Below, piece by piece: positions 50,733 through 60,564 of a DNA stretch of 64,000 bases. The notes beneath the pieces are model-generated. The model had not been told where the DNA came from. It worked only from the letters and a program-made list of their open reading frames with translations, and made no database searches. The position numbers and the translations under genes were made by a program. Within the stretch, counting starts at the first letter, position 1, and each line of letters opens with the position of its first letter. This DNA is from Pseudomonadota bacterium (GTDB taxonomy: Bacteria; Pseudomonadota; Alphaproteobacteria; Rhizobiales; Rhizobiaceae): contig JAEZXX010000046.1 of NCBI GenBank assembly GCA_023419535.1, forward strand, positions 80,466 through 144,465. Direction: 5' to 3'.

Positions 50733-52184
50733 ATGGGCAATTTCCTCGGGCTGGATCTCGGCACGTCGTCGCTGAAGGCGCTTCTGATCGACGACAATCA
50801 GCGGGTGCTGGCCAGCGCCTCCGCGGAGCTTCACGCCCGGAACCCCGCCTTCGGCTGGTCGGAGCAGGATCCGGCCGATTGGGTCGCGGCGACGCAGGCC
50901 GCGCTCGACGCGCTGATGGCCGAGGCGCCCGCGGCGCTCGCGGCGGTCGAGGGAATCGGGCTTTCGGGCCAGATGCACGGGGCGACGCTTCTGGACGCGA
51001 CCGACGCGGTCCTGCGGCCCTGCATCCTGTGGAACGACACGCGGGCCCATGCCGAGGCGGCCGAACTCGACGACGAGGAGGCGCGGGCGATCACCGGCAA
51101 CATCGTCTTCCCCGGCTTCACCGCGCCGAAGCTCGTCTGGGTCGCGCGGCACGAGCCCGAGACCTTCGCAAAGACCGCCAAGATCCTGCTTCCCAAGGAC
51201 TATCTGCGGCTGTGGCTGACGGGAGAGACGGTGTCCGACCTGTCCGACGCGGCCGGCACCGCCTGGCTCGACACCGGCCGGCGCGACTGGTCGGAGCGGA
51301 TGCTGGAGCGAACCGGTCTCACCCGTGCGGCGATGCCCCGGCTCGTGGAGGGAAGCGCGCCCAGCGGCGGCCTGCGGGCCGATGTCGCCGCGCGCTGGGG
51401 CCTCAAGGCCGGGACCCCGGTGGCGGGCGGGGCCGGCGACAACGCGGCGTCCGCCTGCGGCGTCGGGGCCGTGCGGCCCGGCACCGGCTTCGTCTCGCTC
51501 GGAACCTCCGGCGTCCTCTTCGCCGCGACCTCCGGCTATCGTCCGGTGCCGGGCACCGCGCTCCACACCTTCTGCCACGCGCTGCCCGGGCTCTGGCACC
51601 AGATGGGTGTCACGCTCTCGGCCGCGGGGTCCCTGCAATGGCTGTCGCGGATCCTGGACGAGCCGCCCGCCACGCTCGCGGCCTCGGCAGGGGAAGACCT
51701 CGCCGCACCCGGCCGCACGCTGTTCCTGCCCTATCTCTCGGGCGAGCGGACGCCGCACAACGACGCATCGGTGCGCGGCGCCTTCCTCGATCTCTCGGTC
51801 GGCACGGAGCGGGCGGACCTCGTCCGGGCCGTGATGGAGGGCGTCGCCTTCTCGATGCGCGACTGCCTCGATGCGGGGGGCGGGCCGGGGTCGGTCGAGC
51901 GGCTCGTCGCCGTCGGCGCGGGCGCCCGTTCGCCGCTCTGGCTGGCGATGCTGGCGACGGCGCTGGAGACCGAGATCGTGCGTCCCGCCTCGGGCGATTT
52001 CGGCGCGGCCTTCGGCGCGGCGCGCCTCGGGCTCGTCGCCGCCACCGGGGCCGATCCCGCCGCCGTCATGGTCGAGCCCGAGGTCGCCCGGCGCTTTGCC
52101 CCAGACGCCGGCCTCGTGCCCGCCTTCCGGGACGCGCAGGCGCGCTACCGGGCGGCCTACCCGGCGTTCGCGGCGATCCGGTGA
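50733..52184 (+). CDS. xylB: Xylulokinase
   Basis: A 483-residue FGGY carbohydrate kinase. Phosphate 1 motif FLGLDLGTSSLKALLID, then SGQMHGATLLD with the substrate Met-His, WNDTRAHAEA, and the ATP site GGAGDNAASACGVG and LVAVGAGARSPLW. The MHG box is the xylulokinase mark. No xylA or xylose transporter is adjacent, so it may serve other pentoses. AAAGGA precedes the ATG. Confidence 0.92.
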   Translation: MGNFLGLDLGTSSLKALLIDDNQRVLASASAELHARNPAFGWSEQDPADWVAATQAALDALMAEAPAALAAVEGIGLSGQMHGATLLDATDAVLRPCILWNDTRAHAEAAELDDEEARAITGNIVFPGFTAPKLVWVARHEPETFAKTAKILLPKDYLRLWLTGETVSDLSDAAGTAWLDTGRRDWSERMLERTGLTRAAMPRLVEGSAPSGGLRADVAARWGLKAGTPVAGGAGDNAASACGVGAVRPGTGFVSLGTSGVLFAATSGYRPVPGTALHTFCHALPGLWHQMGVTLSAAGSLQWLSRILDEPPATLAASAGEDLAAPGRTLFLPYLSGERTPHNDASVRGAFLDLSVGTERADLVRAVMEGVAFSMRDCLDAGGGPGSVERLVAVGAGARSPLWLAMLATALETEIVRPASGDFGAAFGAARLGLVAATGADPAAVMVEPEVARRFAPDAGLVPAFRDAQARYRAAYPAFAAIR

Positions 52185-52265
52185 ACGCAGGAGCCGCGCC
52201 GAACGTCCGGAACGCGCGCGGCGGTGGAGGGTTATCCTGATCCCATCGCGCGAAGGAGCCCGACC

Positions 52266-52565
52266 ATGGACCACAGCAAGCACGTCCGCCTGACCAGCGC
52301 GGAGCTCAATCCCGCCGTCATCGAGGGCGCCACCATCTACGGGCCGTCCGACGAGACGATCGGCACCGTCTCCCACACCCATGGCAGCGGCACGGCGATG
52401 CAGGTCGTCATCGATGTCGGCGGCTTCCTGGGCATCGGCGCCAAGCCGGTCTCGGTGCCGGTCAGCGAACTCGACTTCATGCGGGACGAGGACGGCGGTG
52501 TTCACGCCGTCTCCTCTTGGACGAAGGACCAGTTCAAGGACCTGCCGACCCATCACGACAGCTGA
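52266..52565 (+). CDS. PRC-barrel domain protein
   Basis: A 99-residue protein consisting of one PRC-barrel: EGATIYGPSDETIGTVSHTH, then MQVVIDVGGFLGIGAKPVSV and a last strand VPVSELDFMRDEDG. Such small proteins are common in Hyphomicrobiales; function unknown. AAGGAG is 6 bases upstream. It shares a bidirectional terminator with livK. Confidence 0.82.
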   Translation: MDHSKHVRLTSAELNPAVIEGATIYGPSDETIGTVSHTHGSGTAMQVVIDVGGFLGIGAKPVSVPVSELDFMRDEDGGVHAVSSWTKDQFKDLPTHHDS

Positions 52566-52612
52566 CCGCGCGGCCGGTCCGTTTTCTCGGGCCGGCCTCT
52601 TGAGCGCAAATG

Positions 52613-52650
52613 AAAAAGGGCCCGGCGTGCGAGACGCCGGGCCCTTTTTT
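52613..52650. terminator. Bidirectional terminator between PRC-barrel gene and livK
   Basis: A perfect 11-bp stem GGGCCCGGCGT/ACGCCGGGCCC with a 5-base loop, AAAAA on the left and TTTTTT on the right. It lies 14 bases upstream of the livK stop and 47 after the other stop. Confidence 0.95.
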
Positions 52651-52664
52651 GGAAGCGGAGCCGC

Positions 52665-53864
<1,200 letters not shown>

Positions 53865-54086
53865 GACGACCTTCCCGTTGAATGCTTGGGCACGCTCTCG
53901 AGAGGCGAAATGCCCTTCGATTGGGCGCAGCACGAAGGTGATTAAAGACGAGGATTTCGAACTAGGGAATGGCCTTGCGACGGAATCTTTTGCCTTTTCT
54001 CGTCGTCGGCGCGAAGCGTTCGCACGTCATGCGCAAGCCGGCGCCGCGAGGCGCCCGGGACGACCGGTGGCGTCGCCTTCAAACCG

Positions 54087-54434
54087 TCAGTTGCTCCCGG
54101 TCATCCCGTACTGGCGGGCGAACTGGCCGCGCCGCGTCACCTGCCGCCCGAGAGCGGCGAAGGCGAAGAGTACGACGAAGTCGATCGCGCAGTAGTAGAG
54201 CGCCGTTCCGAGCGTCCCGACCGGCAGGAAGAAGGTCCCGTCGAAGAGCGAGAAGTGGATGAAGCGCGCCGCGAAGGTCAGGAGCGCGGTGTAGAAGGTC
54301 ATCACCCCCCACGAACTCCAGGTCAGCGCCGTCGACCGGCCGATCATGTAGGCGAGCGCGCCGCCGATCACGACGGTGACGATCAGGAACTCGGCGATCG
54401 AGACCTCCCAGAGGAGGGTCATTTCGGGCTGCAT
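54087..54434 (-). CDS. DUF6867 family membrane protein of the liv operon
   Basis: A 115-residue protein with three hydrophobic segments (about 11-31, 40-58 and 76-95). Marks: VIGGALAYMIGRSTALTWSS and DFVVLFAFAALGRQ, then a basic end RRGQFARQYG. It matches DUF6867, found within branched-chain amino-acid operons of Hyphomicrobiales. Function unknown; an accessory of the transporter is possible. The ATG at 54434 shares one base with the livF stop (TGATG). Confidence 0.75.
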   Translation of the reverse strand: MQPEMTLLWEVSIAEFLIVTVVIGGALAYMIGRSTALTWSSWGVMTFYTALLTFAARFIHFSLFDGTFFLPVGTLGTALYYCAIDFVVLFAFAALGRQVTRRGQFARQYGMTGSN

Positions 54435-55204
54435 CAGTGCGCCCCCCCTTCCAGATAGGCCGCGCGGACCTCCTCTCGGGCGAGGAGCTCGCGTCCGGTC
54501 CCGCTCATGGTGATGCGCCCGTTGACCATGACGTAGCCGCGATGGGCGAGGCGCAGGGCGTGGAAGGCGTTCTGCTCCACGAGGAAGACCGTCAGGCCCT
54601 CGGTGCGGTTCAACTCGCGCACGACCTCGAAGATCTGCTTGACGATCAGGGGCGCGAGGCCGAGCGAGGGCTCGTCGAGGAGGAGCAGCTTGGGTCGGCT
54701 CATCAGCGCGCGGGCGATGGCGAGCATCTGCTGCTCGCCGCCCGACAGCGTGCCGCCGCGCTGGCCCGCGCGCTCCTTGAGACGCGGGAAGAGGTCGAAG
54801 ACGCGGCGCAGATCCTCCTCGAAATGGGCCTGCCCGACGAGGGTCGTCCCCATCATGAGGTTTTCCATCACGGTCATGCGGCCGAAGATGCGGCGGCCCT
54901 CCGGCGACTGCGCGATCCGCCGCGTCATGATCTCGTGCGTGGGCAGCGCCGTGATGTCCTCGCCGCGGAAGAGGATCTGTCCGTTTCGCGCCCGCGGATT
55001 GCCGCAGATCGTCATCATCAGCGTCGACTTGCCGGCGCCGTTGGCGCCGATGATGGTGACGATCTCGCCCTCGGCGACGTCGAGGTCGACGCCCTTCAGC
55101 GCCTGGATCTTGCCGTAGAAGGTCTGAACGCCGCGGATGGAGAGGAGCGGTCGGGCGACGGAGGCCGCGGGCGTGGCGTCTTCGGTCTTGGTCGCGGCGC
55201 TCAC
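54434..55204 (-). CDS. livF: Branched-chain amino-acid ABC transporter ATPase LivF
   Basis: A 256-residue ABC ATPase. Walker A IIGANGAGKSTLMMTICG, Q-loop IAQSPEGRRIFGRMTVMENL, signature GTLSGGEQQMLAIARALM, Walker B LLLLDEPSLGLAP and the H-like VEQNAFHALRL; a Gln-Asn replaces His as in most LivF. The GTG start at 55204 overlaps the livG stop (GTGA). Confidence 0.95.
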   Translation of the reverse strand: MSAATKTEDATPAASVARPLLSIRGVQTFYGKIQALKGVDLDVAEGEIVTIIGANGAGKSTLMMTICGNPRARNGQILFRGEDITALPTHEIMTRRIAQSPEGRRIFGRMTVMENLMMGTTLVGQAHFEEDLRRVFDLFPRLKERAGQRGGTLSGGEQQMLAIARALMSRPKLLLLDEPSLGLAPLIVKQIFEVVRELNRTEGLTVFLVEQNAFHALRLAHRGYVMVNGRITMSGTGRELLAREEVRAAYLEGGAH

Positions 55205-56268
55205 GGGCGGGTCTCCCCGGTGTGGACGGAGCCGGCCGGCACGGGCTCGATGCCGGCCTCCGCGATCGCCGCGTCGATGTCGCCCTTCTCCAGCTTCTCC
55301 TCCACCGCTTCCACCTCCTCGTCGTCCACGCCGAGATAGGCGGCGATGACGCGCGGATCGGACTTCACCTGCGCGGGCGTGCCGTCGGCGATCTTCTTGC
55401 CGTAGTCGAGGACGACGACGTGGTCGGAGATTTCCATGACGACGCCCATGTCGTGCTCGATGAGGAGCACCGAGACGCCGTCCCGGTCGCGGATCGAGCG
55501 CAGGAGCTCGTTGAGCTCGGCCGATTCGCGCGGGTTGAGGCCCGCAGCCGGTTCGTCGAGGCACAGGAGTTCGGGCCGCGTGCACATGGCACGGGCGATT
55601 TCCAGCCGCCGCTGGTCGCCATAGGGCAGGTCCGCGGCCGGGTCGTCGGCGCGCTCGATGAGGCCCGCGCGGCGCATCCAGTCGATGGCGAGGTCGTGCG
55701 CCTCCTCACGGGCGCGCCGGTAGCTCGGCAGGCCGAAGAGGCCCGCGATGCTCATGCCCGACGCCACCATCAGTGTGTTGTGCTGGGCGACGAGAAGGTT
55801 CTCGAACACGGTCATGCCGCCGAACAGGCGGATGTTCTGGAAGGTGCGCGCGACGCCCGCCTTCTGGGTGATGCGGAAGTCCGCCATGCGCTCGAGCAGG
55901 AACACCTCGCCGCCGTCGGTCTTCAGGCTCTGGCTGCCCGAGCGCGTCAGCTCGTCGACCGCGCCGGCCTGGATGCCGCGCCCGCGGCGCATGGCGATGC
56001 GGCCCTCGCTCGGCTTGTAGAAGCCGGTGACGCAATTGAAGACGGTGGTCTTGCCCGCGCCGTTCGGCCCGATGAGCGCGGTGATGTCGCCGCGCCCAAC
56101 GTCGAAAGAGAGCGCGTCGATGGCGACCAGCCCGCCGAAGCGCATGGTCAGCTTCTCGACCGACAGCAGCGGATCGACCGTCCAGCGCGGCGGCGTGGTC
56201 TCGACCGGGGCCGCGTCGACCGGGGTGGCGAGCGGGGCGAGGGGCGTGAGGGGGGCGGAGGCGGCCAT
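55201..56268 (-). CDS. livG: Branched-chain amino-acid ABC transporter ATPase LivG
   Basis: A 355-residue ABC ATPase, about 100 longer than the usual 255. Core: MRFGGLVAIDALSFDVGRGD, Walker A IGPNGAGKTTVFNCVTGFY, ARTFQNIRLFGGMTVFENLL, signature DLPYGDQRRLEIARAM and Walker B LLCLDEPAAGLNP. The surplus is an N-terminal Ala/Pro segment (about 1-45), an insert with RGIQAGAVDELTRSGSQSLK, and an acidic C-terminal part (DDEEVEAVEEKLEKGDID). It is 5 bases from livM. Confidence 0.94.
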   Translation of the reverse strand: MAASAPLTPLAPLATPVDAAPVETTPPRWTVDPLLSVEKLTMRFGGLVAIDALSFDVGRGDITALIGPNGAGKTTVFNCVTGFYKPSEGRIAMRRGRGIQAGAVDELTRSGSQSLKTDGGEVFLLERMADFRITQKAGVARTFQNIRLFGGMTVFENLLVAQHNTLMVASGMSIAGLFGLPSYRRAREEAHDLAIDWMRRAGLIERADDPAADLPYGDQRRLEIARAMCTRPELLCLDEPAAGLNPRESAELNELLRSIRDRDGVSVLLIEHDMGVVMEISDHVVVLDYGKKIADGTPAQVKSDPRVIAAYLGVDDEEVEAVEEKLEKGDIDAAIAEAGIEPVPAGSVHTGETRP

Positions 56269-56273
56269 GGCGG

Positions 56274-57734
56274 TCAGTGTCCTTCGCCCTGCGCCACCAT
56301 GTCGGCGCCGATCTTCTTCCTCTCCTTGTAGACCGCCGAGGGCGAGCGCGTGGAGACGAGGCCGCGCGGCTTCCACACCATGATCGCGACCATGGCGAGG
56401 CCGAAGATCAGCATGCGGTACTGCGTGGGATCGAAGCCCGTGCCGAAGATCTGCTGCAGGAAGGTGAGGTTCCGCAGGAGCTCGATGCCGCCGATCATGA
56501 CGATCGAGGCGATGACGACGCCGATCTGCGACCCGAGGCCGCCCAGGACGACGATGGCGAGGATGATCGCCGATTCCAGGAAGGTGAAGCTCTCCGGCGA
56601 GATGAAGCCCTGGCGCGTGGCGAAGAACGAGCCGGCGAAGCCGCCGAACATGGCGCCGGTGGCGAAGGCCGAGAGCTTGACGTTCGTCGTGTTGATGCCG
56701 AGCGAGCGGCAGGCGATCTCGTCCTCGCGCATCGCCTCCCAGGCGCGCCCGACCGGCAGCTTGCGCAGGCGCAGCGTCACGAAGTTGGTGATGAGCGCCA
56801 GCACCAGGATGATGTAGTAGAGGAAGATGAAGCGGTGGATCGAGGAGTGCTCGAGCCCGAAGAAGGCCGCGAACCCGTCCTCTCCCCGCTCGAACTCCAG
56901 CCCGAAGAAGGTCGGGCGCGGAATGCCGAGAAGGCCGTTCGGGCCGCCGGTGAACTCCGCCCAGTTGAGGAGGACGACGCGGATGATCTCGCCGAAGGCG
57001 AGCGTCACGATGGCCAGATAGTCGCCCCGCAGCCGCAGGACGGGGAAGCCGAGGACCACGCCCCACATCGCCGCGAAGAGGCCGGCCATCGGCAGGCAGA
57101 CCCAGAAGCCCAGCTCGAAATTGATGGCGAGCAGCGCGAAGGAATAGGCGCCGACCGCGTAGAAGGCGACATAGCCGAGATCGAGCAGTCCGGCGAGGCC
57201 CACGACGATGTTCAGGCCCCAGCCGAGCATGACGTAGGTGAGGATGAGGATCGCGAGGTCGATCAGATAGCGCTCGCGCGCCGGGACGACGTATCCGATC
57301 AGGAAGGGGAAGGTCAGCGCGATGAACAGAAGCGTCGTGCCGAGCGCCTTGGCCGCCAGCGATCGCGCCTGCGCCTTGCTCTGGGAGAACGGCTTGGCCG
57401 CCTTCGCCGCGCCCGGCGCGCGCTGGAAGACGAAGTAGGAGAGGACGAACCGCCCCGCGAAGGCGATGGCGATGCCGGTGAACCAGAGTTCCCAGCGGGC
57501 CGAGAGGACGAGCCCGCGGGTGCCCGCGTCGGTGCGCATGGCGAAGAAGAAGAAGGTGAGCCCGGCGACGAGGAGGGCGGTGAGCGCCGCCTCGCGCAGC
57601 GCCTGCGCCAGGGCCGAGCGCTTGACCGGGGCCGGGGCGAGCGGCGGCGTGCCGGAGACGCCCTGGCGCAGCTCCTCGCGTTCGATGGTGGCGCCGACCG
57701 GCGAGACGTCCGTGGCCTGCAGGGTGTTCGACAT
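56274..57734 (-). CDS. livM: Branched-chain amino-acid ABC transporter permease LivM
   Basis: A 486-residue permease. An N-terminal extension of about 150 residues carries two hydrophobic segments (about 47-66 and 83-102) before the conserved part: YLIDLAILILTYVMLGWGLN, VVGLAGLLDLGYVAFYAVGA, RGDYLAIVTLAFGEIIRVV and GSFFATRQGFISPESFTF. The basic end APSAVYKERKKIG-like tail follows. Together with LivH it forms the membrane channel. Six bases separate its stop and the livG start. Confidence 0.94.
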   Translation of the reverse strand: MSNTLQATDVSPVGATIEREELRQGVSGTPPLAPAPVKRSALAQALREAALTALLVAGLTFFFFAMRTDAGTRGLVLSARWELWFTGIAIAFAGRFVLSYFVFQRAPGAAKAAKPFSQSKAQARSLAAKALGTTLLFIALTFPFLIGYVVPARERYLIDLAILILTYVMLGWGLNIVVGLAGLLDLGYVAFYAVGAYSFALLAINFELGFWVCLPMAGLFAAMWGVVLGFPVLRLRGDYLAIVTLAFGEIIRVVLLNWAEFTGGPNGLLGIPRPTFFGLEFERGEDGFAAFFGLEHSSIHRFIFLYYIILVLALITNFVTLRLRKLPVGRAWEAMREDEIACRSLGINTTNVKLSAFATGAMFGGFAGSFFATRQGFISPESFTFLESAIILAIVVLGGLGSQIGVVIASIVMIGGIELLRNLTFLQQIFGTGFDPTQYRMLIFGLAMVAIMVWKPRGLVSTRSPSAVYKERKKIGADMVAQGEGH

Positions 57735-57740
57735 CTGGTG

Positions 57741-58646
57741 TCAGACCTTCTCGACGGCCGGGCGGCCGAGCAGGCCCGATGGCATGAAGATGAGGACGAT
57801 GGCGAGGATCGAGAAGGCCGCGACGTCCTTGTACTCGACCGAGAAGTAGCCGGACCAGAAGGTCTCGATCAGCCCGATGAGGAGCCCGCCGAGCATGGCG
57901 CCGGGCAGCGAGCCGATGCCCCCGAGAACGGCCGCGGTGAAGGCTTTCACCCCGGCCAGGAAGCCGATGTAGAAGTCGATGACGCCGTAGTAGAGCAGGT
58001 ACATGATGCCCGCCACCGAGGCGAGCGAGGCGCCCATGATGAAGGTCAGCGAGATCGTGCGGTCGACGTTGACGCCGAGCAGCGAGGCCATCTTGGCGTC
58101 CTGCTCCACCGCGCGCTGCTGCCGGCCGAGCGAGGTCTTGGCGATGATCAGCGCGAAGATCGTCATCAGCGTCACCGTCGTCACGACGATGACGATCTGC
58201 ATGTAGGAGATCTGCGCCCCGCCCTCGGTGATCTGGATGGCGCCCTGGATCTGCGGCGGCAGCGGCTTGACGCGCGCGCCCTGCGTCACCTGGACGAAGT
58301 TCTGCAGGAAGATCGAGGCGCCGATGGCGGTGATGAGCGGGGCGAGGCGGAAGGAGCCGCGCAGGGGCCGGTAGGCGATGCGCTCGACCGACCAGCCCCA
58401 CATGGCGGTGAAGAGCATGGCGACGATCAGCATCACGAGGAGGATCAAAGGCAGCATGGCGAGCCCGAGGCTCGTGATGATCACGAAGGTGGTGAGGGCG
58501 ATGAACGCCCCGAGCATGAAGATCTCGCCATGGGCGAAGTTGATCATGCCGATGATCCCGTACACCATCGTGTAGCCGATCGCGATCAGACCGTAGATCG
58601 AGCCGAGCGTGATGCCGTTCACGAGCTGCTGAACGAAATAATCCAT
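57741..58646 (-). CDS. livH: Branched-chain amino-acid ABC transporter permease LivH
   Basis: A 301-residue permease with about eight membrane segments. It opens MDYFVQQLVNGITLGSIYGL, then VYGIIGMINFAHGEIFMLGA and the C-terminal GVKAFTAAVLGGIGSLPGAM, all standard LivH marks. It is the first gene of the livHMGF run; the order on the minus strand is livH, livM, livG, livF, DUF6867, livK. The gap of 213 bases upstream to rirA holds the divergent promoter region. Confidence 0.95.
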   Translation of the reverse strand: MDYFVQQLVNGITLGSIYGLIAIGYTMVYGIIGMINFAHGEIFMLGAFIALTTFVIITSLGLAMLPLILLVMLIVAMLFTAMWGWSVERIAYRPLRGSFRLAPLITAIGASIFLQNFVQVTQGARVKPLPPQIQGAIQITEGGAQISYMQIVIVVTTVTLMTIFALIIAKTSLGRQQRAVEQDAKMASLLGVNVDRTISLTFIMGASLASVAGIMYLLYYGVIDFYIGFLAGVKAFTAAVLGGIGSLPGAMLGGLLIGLIETFWSGYFSVEYKDVAAFSILAIVLIFMPSGLLGRPAVEKV

Positions 58647-58809
58647 GAGTGGCCTTGTGTCCCGCTCGACCGGATCAAACGATTCCCCAAAATCGCCGTC
58701 CTCTTGGGCATGATCGATGGCATAGCAGACGCGTCCTGAAAAGGGCCCTTCGGCGACGCAGGCGACGCGGTGCACCGAGGGGCGAGGCGAAGCCGCGTCT
58801 TCCCATTAC

Positions 58810-58826
58810 TTTGGAAACGTTCTAAC
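58810..58826. promoter_or_regulatory. Irr-type iron control element (ICE-like) before rirA
   Basis: TTTGGAA-ACG-TTCTAAC fits the ICE consensus TTTAGAA-N3-TTCTAAA at 12 of 14 arm positions. It ends 33 bases before the rirA ATG and lies in the gap shared with livH. In Agrobacterium, Irr represses rirA when iron is low, which supports the reading. Confidence 0.65.
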
Positions 58827-58859
58827 TCTAGCGCCGGACTTCAAACGGAGCGCGACGCC

Positions 58860-59384
58860 ATGCGCCTGACCCGCCAGACGAACTATGCGATCCGCATCCT
58901 GATGTATTGCGCGGCCAATCCGGACCGGTTGAGCCGTGTGGGCGAGATCGCGGCGGCCTATTCCGTCTCCGAGCTCTTCCTCTTCAAGATCCTGCAGCCG
59001 CTCGTCGAGGCCGGCTTCGTCGAGACGGTGCGCGGGCGCAAGGGCGGCATCCGCCTGGCGCGGCCCGCCTCCTCGATCACACTGCGGCACGTGGTCGTGA
59101 CGACGGAGGAAAGCTTCGCGCTCGCCGAATGTTTCGAAAGCGGATCAGACTGCCCGCTCATCGACAATTGCGCGCTCAACAGCGCGCTGCGGGCCGCGCT
59201 CGACGCCTTTCTCGACGTTCTCGGCGCCCACACGATCGAGAGCCTGATCGGGGAGAGCTCCTCGATCCGCCGCCGGCTCGGCATCGCCGATCTCGCGCCG
59301 GTTCCCGCGCCCCGTTCCGTCGCCACCCGCAGGGCACCGGTCGCCCCGAAGGCAGAGGTGGCGCCGCGCCGCGCGGCATCCTGA
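58860..59384 (+). CDS. rirA: Rhizobial iron regulator RirA (Rrf2 family)
   Basis: A 174-residue Rrf2 regulator. It opens MRLTRQTNYAIRILMYCAAN, then SVSELFLFKILQPLVEAG and RGRKGGIRLARP of the winged helix. Cluster cysteines are in AECFESGSDCPLIDNCALNS (about 85-104), the three-Cys layout of RirA. With iron present, RirA represses iron uptake genes in rhizobia. The C-terminal 40 residues are Ala/Pro/Arg-rich and more variable. The ATG at 58860 is chosen by homology. Confidence 0.93.
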   Translation: MRLTRQTNYAIRILMYCAANPDRLSRVGEIAAAYSVSELFLFKILQPLVEAGFVETVRGRKGGIRLARPASSITLRHVVVTTEESFALAECFESGSDCPLIDNCALNSALRAALDAFLDVLGAHTIESLIGESSSIRRRLGIADLAPVPAPRSVATRRAPVAPKAEVAPRRAAS

Positions 59385-59411
59385 CGCCTCGGCCGCATCG
59401 GCGGATACGAA

Positions 59412-59436
59412 AGGGCCGGCGGACATCGCCGGCCCT
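59412..59436. terminator. Terminator between rirA and the TctC-type gene
   Basis: A perfect 10-bp stem AGGGCCGGCG/CGCCGGCCCT with a GACAT loop, 27 bases after the rirA stop. The downstream run is CTTC on the plus strand and TTTCG on the minus strand, so it may act on both convergent genes. Confidence 0.65.
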
Positions 59437-59444
59437 CTTCCTCG

Positions 59445-60416
59445 TCAGTTGGCGTATTCGCCCGCTTCTTCGATCAGCGGACGCCAGAACTCGATCTCGC
59501 TGGTCAGCTTCGCCTCCAGCGATTGCGGCGTCGCGTCCTCCAGCGGCACCGGGGAGGTGCCGAGCTCGTTGAAGCGGGCGAGCACCGTCTCGTCCTGCAG
59601 CGCCGTCTGCAGCGCCGCCGTCAGCCTCTCGACCCGGGCCGGATCGGTGCCGGCCGGCACGTAGATCCCGTGCCACACGCCGACTTCGAAGCCCTCCAGC
59701 CCCGCTTCGGCCGCGGTCGGAACGTCCGGCAGCTGCGGAATGCGCTCGGAGGTCGTGACCGCGAAGGCCTTCACCTGTCCGCCCTGGATCGGCGGCACGG
59801 CGTTGGTCGTCTGGTCGCAGAGAAGGTCCACCTGGCTGCCGAGGATGTCGGTCATCGCCGGGCCGGTGCCCTGGTAGGGAACGGTCGTCAGCTGCTCGCC
59901 GACGAGCTGCTGGAAGAGCATGCCGCAGATGTGCGAGACGGCGCCGGGCCCGGCATTGGCGAGCAGGGTCTCCTCCGGGTTCTCGCGCGCCAGCGCCAGC
60001 AGCTCCTCCAGCGTGTCGGCCGGGTAGTCGGGGCGCGAGACGAGCACCATCGGGACCGTGGTGACCTGGCCCACGTAGTCGAAGGCGGTCAGCGGATCGT
60101 AGGGCAGGGAGCGATAGAGCGTCGCGCTCGTCGCCATGCCCATGTGGTGGATCAGCATGGTGTAGCCGTCGTTGCCGGCCTGGGCGAGACGGCCGGAGGC
60201 GAGCGTGCCGCCGGCGCCCGGCGCGTTCTCCACCAGCACCTGCTGGCCGAGCTCGGTGCTCATCACCTGCGCGACCAGGCGGGCGACGACGTCCGTCGGC
60301 CCGCCGGCCGCGAACGGCACCAGCATGGTCAGCGGCTGTGTCGGATAGTCCTGCGCGGCGGCCGGCATGGCGAAGGCGGTGGCGGCCAGAAGGGCGGCCA
60401 CAAGTCTTGAAGTCAT
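59445..60416 (-). CDS. Tripartite tricarboxylate transporter substrate-binding protein (TctC/Bug family)
   Basis: A 323-residue periplasmic protein. Signal peptide about 1-22 (VAALLAATAFAMPAAAQ), then YPTQPLTMLVPFAAGGPTDV, the Bug family opening. Further marks are VVENAPGAGGTLA-like VLVENAPGAGGTLASG, VPYQGTGPAMTDILGSQVDL and GVWHGIYVPAGT. GGGAGG lies 8 bases before the ATG. The membrane partners TctA and TctB are not adjacent, so it is an orphan Bug protein with unknown carboxylate ligand. Confidence 0.92.
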   Translation of the reverse strand: MTSRLVAALLAATAFAMPAAAQDYPTQPLTMLVPFAAGGPTDVVARLVAQVMSTELGQQVLVENAPGAGGTLASGRLAQAGNDGYTMLIHHMGMATSATLYRSLPYDPLTAFDYVGQVTTVPMVLVSRPDYPADTLEELLALARENPEETLLANAGPGAVSHICGMLFQQLVGEQLTTVPYQGTGPAMTDILGSQVDLLCDQTTNAVPPIQGGQVKAFAVTTSERIPQLPDVPTAAEAGLEGFEVGVWHGIYVPAGTDPARVERLTAALQTALQDETVLARFNELGTSPVPLEDATPQSLEAKLTSEIEFWRPLIEEAGEYAN

Positions 60417-60564
60417 CGAATTCCTCCCGAAATCGTGCGGCCGGAGGCTTGCACGGGGTCGGCGAAGGCGCAACCCGCCGGCCGCGTCCGTATGTGCGGC
60501 GTCCGGGCGGACCCTACATCAGCGGCGCGGCCGGTTCGGCGCCCTTCGTCGAAGGAGACACGCC

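Noticed and set aside
55201..58401. A single 1066-codon minus-strand frame covering livG to livH
   Set aside because: Only the part up to 56268 is livG. The upstream part is an out-of-frame reading of livM and livH and does not indicate a fusion protein.
58670..58735. A fourth copy of the dispersed palindromic repeat
   Set aside because: CCCAA and TTGGG arms are present, but the outer GCATCG/CGATGC arms and the inner stem of the family are missing.
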